This document shows, in pieces, positions 60,881-64,000 of a stretch of 64,000 bases of DNA (its first letter is position 1; each line of letters opens with the position of its first letter). A program made the position numbers and the translations under genes. The notes beneath the pieces were generated by a model, which was not told the DNA's origin, searched no databases, and worked only from the letters and a program-made list of their open reading frames with translations. Source of the DNA: DASZIT01 sp036268775 (GTDB lineage Bacteria > Actinomycetota > Acidimicrobiia > Acidimicrobiales > RAAP-2); contig DATATM010000015.1 in assembly GCA_036268775.1 (NCBI GenBank), positions 1 through 64,000 on the forward strand, written 5' to 3'.

Positions 60881-62059
60881 ATGACCGCCGCCAACGATGG
60901 GGTGCTGGTGCTCGGCATCTTGGTGCTGGCCCTCGACGCCGCCAGTGTCATCCGGCTGCTGATCGTCCCCCGGGCGGCGGCCAGCGTGCTGGCTTTGCCC
61001 ACCCGGTGGGTGCGGTCGGTCTTCCGCGGCTTGTCCCAACTGGCCCGTTCCTACCCGGGCAAGGACCGGATCCTCTCCATCAGCGAGCCCGTCGCCCTCA
61101 TGGTCCTGTTGGGCACCTGGCTAGTGACCGCGGTCCTCGGCTACGGGCTGGTCATCTGGGGTCTCGGGGGTGCCGGCTGGAGCCAGGCCTTCCTCGAAGC
61201 CGGGTCGTCGGTGTCCACCCTCGGCTTCGCCCACGGCGGCAGCGGGGGCTACCAGGCGGTCGACTTCTTCGCCGGCGCCACCGGGATGGTCCTGGTGGCG
61301 TTGCAGATCGCCTATCTGCCCACCATCTACAGCGCCTACAACCGCCGGGAGACCTTCGTGACGTTGCTGGAGAGTCGGGCGGGGGCGCCGGCCTGGGGCC
61401 CGGAGATCCTCCTCCGCCACCAGCTGGTGGGAACCATCGGCAATCTCCCCGCCCTCTACGCCGACTGGGAGCGTTGGGCGGCCGACGTGGCCGAGAGCCA
61501 CACCAGCTACCAGTCGTTGATGTACCTCCGCTCCCCCCGGCCGCAGAACTCCTGGGTGATCAGCCTGGTGGCGGTGATGGACTCGGCCGCCATCGCGCTG
61601 GCCGTCGACCCCGACGGGGCTCCCATCGAAGCCCGGATGTGCCTGCGGATGGGGTTCACCTGTCTCCGGGACATCGCCCGGGTGGTCAACATCCCCTTCG
61701 ACCCCGACCCCAACCCCGACGACCCGATCCAACTCCCCCAGGAGCAATTCGAGGCCGCCTATGCCCACCTCCGGGAGAACGGCTATCTGACCCCCCGGCC
61801 GATGGACGAGGCCTGGAACCACTTCCGGGGCTGGCGGGTCAACTACGAGGGGGTCGCCTACGGTCTGGCCACCAAGCTGGATGCCCCTCCGGCTCGGTGG
61901 ACCGGCCCGCGGCGGACTTTCCGGGGGGAGTTGTTGTCCCCCGTCCGCCCGGTCGACCGCCAACCCGGCGGGGCACCCCCGAAGATCTTCTTTCCCAGGC
62001 TCAGCTCAGGTTCCAGCGCATCACCACCGGGTGGGACCGCTCCCAGCCGAGGACGCTGA
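60881..62059 (+). CDS. Potassium-channel-like membrane protein
   Basis: A 392-residue protein with three N-terminal hydrophobic helices (about 7-28, 71-97 and 128-150). Between the second and third lies a pore-like loop, AGSSVSTLGFAHGG, recalling the STxG filter segments of K+ channels and transporters; this gives a TM-P-TM layout. The long soluble C-terminal part (about 155-392) has RARMCLRMGFTCLRDIARVV. Family and ion are not certain. The last 59 bp overlap the 3' end of the convergent phosphatase gene. Confidence 0.68.
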   Translation: MTAANDGVLVLGILVLALDAASVIRLLIVPRAAASVLALPTRWVRSVFRGLSQLARSYPGKDRILSISEPVALMVLLGTWLVTAVLGYGLVIWGLGGAGWSQAFLEAGSSVSTLGFAHGGSGGYQAVDFFAGATGMVLVALQIAYLPTIYSAYNRRETFVTLLESRAGAPAWGPEILLRHQLVGTIGNLPALYADWERWAADVAESHTSYQSLMYLRSPRPQNSWVISLVAVMDSAAIALAVDPDGAPIEARMCLRMGFTCLRDIARVVNIPFDPDPNPDDPIQLPQEQFEAAYAHLRENGYLTPRPMDEAWNHFRGWRVNYEGVAYGLATKLDAPPARWTGPRRTFRGELLSPVRPVDRQPGGAPPKIFFPRLSSGSSASPPGGTAPSRGR

Positions 62060-62576
62060 TCGAGGCCGGGTCGAGGGTGAAGGACCGCCCCTCCGACGGA
62101 GGGAGCCCGAGCCAACGGGCCCCCAGCACCCGGAGCAGGTGCCCGTGGGCGAAACAGAGGACATCGCCGTCGGTGGCCCGGATCCGGGCGATCACCCGGT
62201 CGGCCCGGCTCCCCACCTCCAGGGCCGTCTCCCCTCCGGTGGCGCCGTCGGCGAACAGGTCCCAGTCCGGCTGCTCCACCAGGATCTCCGCGGTGGTCAA
62301 TCCCTCGTAGTCGCCGTAGTCCCACTCGGCCAGGTCGGGGTCGACCTCGGCCCGATCCCCCCACCCGGCCAGTCGGCTGGTCTCCCGGGCCCGGAGCAAC
62401 GGGCTGGTCAGGACCAGGGCGAATCGGTGGCCGGCCAGCCGCTCTTGGAGCGACTCCGCCTGCACCGTCCCCTCCGGCAGCAGGGGCAGGTCGGTGCGCC
62501 CGGTGTGCCGGCGGCTGAGGCTCCATTCCGTCTCGCCGTGGCGGACGAGAAAACAGCGATTATCCTGGTAATTCAT
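62001..62576 (-). CDS. Histidine phosphatase family protein
   Basis: Phosphoglycerate-mutase-like phosphatase of 191 aa. The phospho-acceptor is in CFLVRHGETEWSLSRRHTGRTDLPL; the second Arg is in LTSPLLRARETSRLAG, the Glu in LAEWDYGDYEGLTT, and the second His in LCFAHGHLLRVLGARWL. The set matches broad-specificity phosphatases and alpha-ribazole phosphatases; no cobalamin genes are nearby. ATG at 62576; GTG at 62582 is possible. Confidence 0.9.
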   Translation of the reverse strand: MNYQDNRCFLVRHGETEWSLSRRHTGRTDLPLLPEGTVQAESLQERLAGHRFALVLTSPLLRARETSRLAGWGDRAEVDPDLAEWDYGDYEGLTTAEILVEQPDWDLFADGATGGETALEVGSRADRVIARIRATDGDVLCFAHGHLLRVLGARWLGLPPSEGRSFTLDPASISVLGWERSHPVVMRWNLS

Positions 62577-62626
62577 AGCCACAGCCGACCAGTTCCCGGG
62601 TCGGTGTGCAAACCGGCGGAGAAACG

Positions 62627-62651
62627 GGTAGCTATCGACCGGTAGCTATCG
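62627..62651 (+). repeat. Tandem direct repeat with -10-like boxes before the sigma gene
   Basis: GGTAGCTATCG occurs at 62627-62637 and again at 62641-62651, a 14-bp period. Each copy contains a TATCG box; the second reads TATCGT (62647-62652), a good TANNNT. They may be two promoters or activator sites for the sigma factor gene. Confidence 0.5.
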
Positions 62652-62737
62652 TGTGGGACTTGCCCCTGGCAGGAATGTCCGACGCTCCCCAGGCGTTATG
62701 TCTACTGAAAACCCACATGAGAAGGGTGAAACCAGGC

Positions 62738-63667
62738 ATGACATCCCGTACGTTGACCACGGATACCAAGGGTCAGAACAAGACGAGCACCCCACGCACG
62801 GGGAAAGAGCGCGCCGCCACGTCGGCCGCACCCCGCAGCCGCGGAGCCGATGCCGACAGCCTGGGCCTGTTTCTCCGTGACCTCGATCATCACCCGCTTC
62901 CCGACCACGAGGCGCAGACCGAGCTGGCCAAGCGGGTGGCGGCCGGTGACGAGGAAGCCCGCAAGGAGATGGCGGCGGCCAACCTCCGGCTGGTCATCCA
63001 CTGGGCCCGCCGCTACCAGGATCGCGGGGTGGACCTTCCCGACCTCATTCAGGAGGGCACCTTTGGCCTGATGCGGGCGGTGGACAAGTTCGACTGGGAG
63101 CGTGGCTTCCGGTTCTCCACCTATGCCACCTGGTGGATCCGCCAGGCTCTCCAGCGGGCCGTCCAGCAGCACGGCCGGACCATCCGACTTCCGATGGAAG
63201 TCGCGGAGCGGAACCAGCAGGTCGAAGCGGCCACCTGGGAGCTGACCCATCAGCTGCAGCGGGAGCCCACCGACGACGAGTTGGACAACGCCACCAACAC
63301 CACCGCCGACATGCGGGCGGACCTCGCCCGGGTCGCCCGGGTGGTGGCCAGCCTCGACCAGCCGGCGACGGCCGACTCCACCTCCACCCTCGGAGACCTG
63401 GTGTCGACGGACAGCAACGAGTTCGAGGACGAGGTGGCCAGCGAGCTCACCTTCGGGTTGGTGCGCAACGCGGTGGATCGGCTCACCGATCTGCAGCGGT
63501 CGGTCATCCGCAACCGATTCGGGTTCGACGGTTCCGATCCGGCCTCGCTGCAGACGACCGCGGAGCGGCTCGGGGTCGGCGTGCGGAAGGTACGCCAAGC
63601 CGAGGCCGAGGCCCTGGAGATCCTGGCTGACAGCCAGGCACTTGAAGCCGCCCACGAAGCCGCCTAA
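62738..63667 (+). CDS. RNA polymerase sigma factor, sigma-70 (RpoD-like) family
   Basis: A 309-residue group 1/2 sigma factor. Region 1.2 is ADSLGLFLRDLDHHPLPDHE; region 2 has NLRLVIHWARRYQDRGVDLPDLIQEG and FRFSTYATWWIRQALQRAV; region 3 has RLPMEVAERNQQV; region 4 has LTDLQRSVIRNRFGF and LGVGVRKVRQAEAEALEIL. The N-terminus is short, lacking the long region 1.1 of housekeeping SigA, so it may be a group 2 alternative sigma. ATG at 62738 is preceded by GAAGGG; ATG at 62717 is an alternative. Its stop overlaps rluD by 4 bp, tail to tail. Confidence 0.9.
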   Translation: MTSRTLTTDTKGQNKTSTPRTGKERAATSAAPRSRGADADSLGLFLRDLDHHPLPDHEAQTELAKRVAAGDEEARKEMAAANLRLVIHWARRYQDRGVDLPDLIQEGTFGLMRAVDKFDWERGFRFSTYATWWIRQALQRAVQQHGRTIRLPMEVAERNQQVEAATWELTHQLQREPTDDELDNATNTTADMRADLARVARVVASLDQPATADSTSTLGDLVSTDSNEFEDEVASELTFGLVRNAVDRLTDLQRSVIRNRFGFDGSDPASLQTTAERLGVGVRKVRQAEAEALEILADSQALEAAHEAA

Positions 63668-64000
63668 TGGGTTGCAGCCAGGCCATCTGACAGGCGGGCG
63701 AGCTCAGCTCGGAGATCGTCGGGGAGTTCCGACGTCCAGGTCATCCGTTCCCCGGAGCCGGGATGGTCAAAGGCCAACTGGTAGGCGTGGAGGAACGGAC
63801 GGGTGACGGTGACCCCGGGAAGCGTCCGACCCCGGGCGTAGACATCGTCACCCACCACCGGGTGACCGATGGCGGAGAGGTGGACCCGGATCTGGTGGGT
63901 CCGGCCGGTCTCCAGGGTGGCCTCCACCAAGGTGGCCGGCACCGGTTCGGTGAACCGCTGCTCCACCCGGTAGCGGGTGCGGGCCTCCTTGCCCTTCCGG
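63664..64000 (-). CDS. Pseudouridine synthase, RluD type (3' part only)
   Basis: C-terminal about 112 residues of an RluA/RluD-family enzyme that makes pseudouridine in 23S rRNA. TLVEATLETGRTHQIRVHLSAIGHPVVGDDVYA-type motif (key GRTHQIRVHL and HPVVGDD) and RPFLHAYQLAFDHP are diagnostic. The catalytic RLD motif and the start lie beyond the right edge. Confidence 0.9.
   Translation of the reverse strand, partial: RKGKEARTRYRVEQRFTEPVPATLVEATLETGRTHQIRVHLSAIGHPVVGDDVYARGRTLPGVTVTRPFLHAYQLAFDHPGSGERMTWTSELPDDLRAELARLSDGLAATH

Noticed and set aside
1..64000. tRNA genes, CRISPR arrays, insertion sequences or attachment sites
   Set aside because: No tRNA-like cloverleaf, regularly spaced repeats, transposase or terminal inverted repeats were seen; the window is almost fully occupied by ordinary genes.

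Overview
The window is high-GC DNA packed with genes, with no tRNA, rRNA, insertion sequence or CRISPR array that I can see. The gene content points to an actinobacterium: a mycobacterial-type integration host factor (mihF) beside gmk-rpoZ-coaBC-metK-priA-def, a PriA without helicase motifs, a bacterial proteasome activator (Bpa/PafE), menaquinone synthesis, a DUF3151 protein, and many GTG starts and apparently leaderless mRNAs. A deep-branching, non-mycolate group such as Acidimicrobiia fits, but this is inference from gene content.

Layout. (1) 1-6616, minus strand: housekeeping block mihF, gmk, rpoZ, coaBC, metK, priA, def. (2) 6669-12545, plus strand: 5-oxoprolinase genes pxpA and a fused pxpB-pxpC, an aldehyde dehydrogenase, a lipoprotein and an acyltransferase-like membrane protein. 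This block separates mihF from the pyrimidine operon, which it adjoins in mycobacteria. (3) 12566-21686, minus strand: pyrR-pyrB-pyrC-carA-carB-pyrD-pyrF, nearly every junction overlapping, preceded by a leader with a recognisable PyrR-binding hairpin. (4) 21787-23847: a divergent tetR / MpaB-like oxygenase pair and a SnoaL-like protein. (5) 23863-29339, minus strand: aroC-aroK-aroB-aroQ-pepQ-efp-nusB. (6) 29418-38468: prepilin peptidase, NfuA-like Fe-S carrier, several small conserved proteins, a flavin reductase, a lipoprotein, DUF3151, tyrS, a carotenoid oxygenase and an LCP-family cell-wall enzyme. (7) 38447-45206: menD, menH, menA, menB, menE on alternating strands, plus a methyltransferase that might be MenG. 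(8) 45273-49280, minus strand: circularly permuted ATP-grasp, alpha-E, transglutaminase and a fourth ACT-domain-like gene. (9) 49374-55637: an SDR, then a plus-strand run of a YyaL-type thioredoxin protein, an unrecognised basic protein, a PhzF-like protein, a phosphodiesterase and Bpa. (10) 55775-64000: dnaE, an unrecognised protein with its own good promoter, an Rrf2 regulator, a channel-like membrane protein, a histidine phosphatase, a primary-type sigma factor, and the 3' end of an RluD-type pseudouridine synthase.

The most striking global feature is transcriptional: about sixteen genes have a TANNNT -10 box ending 6-8 nt before the start codon and no Shine-Dalgarno sequence, so their mRNAs should be leaderless. 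One pair (30942 minus, 30961 plus) appears to use interlocked -10 boxes in an 18-bp gap. Other specific points are the PyrR leader hairpin, a gmk with no ATG/GTG/TTG start, a DnaA-box-like palindrome before dnaE, a class 1B pyrD without an adjacent pyrK, and unfamiliar genes at 52333 and 59655. I did not find a clearly new multi-gene defence or metabolic system; the ATP-grasp/alpha-E/transglutaminase/ACT cassette is the nearest to an under-explained one.
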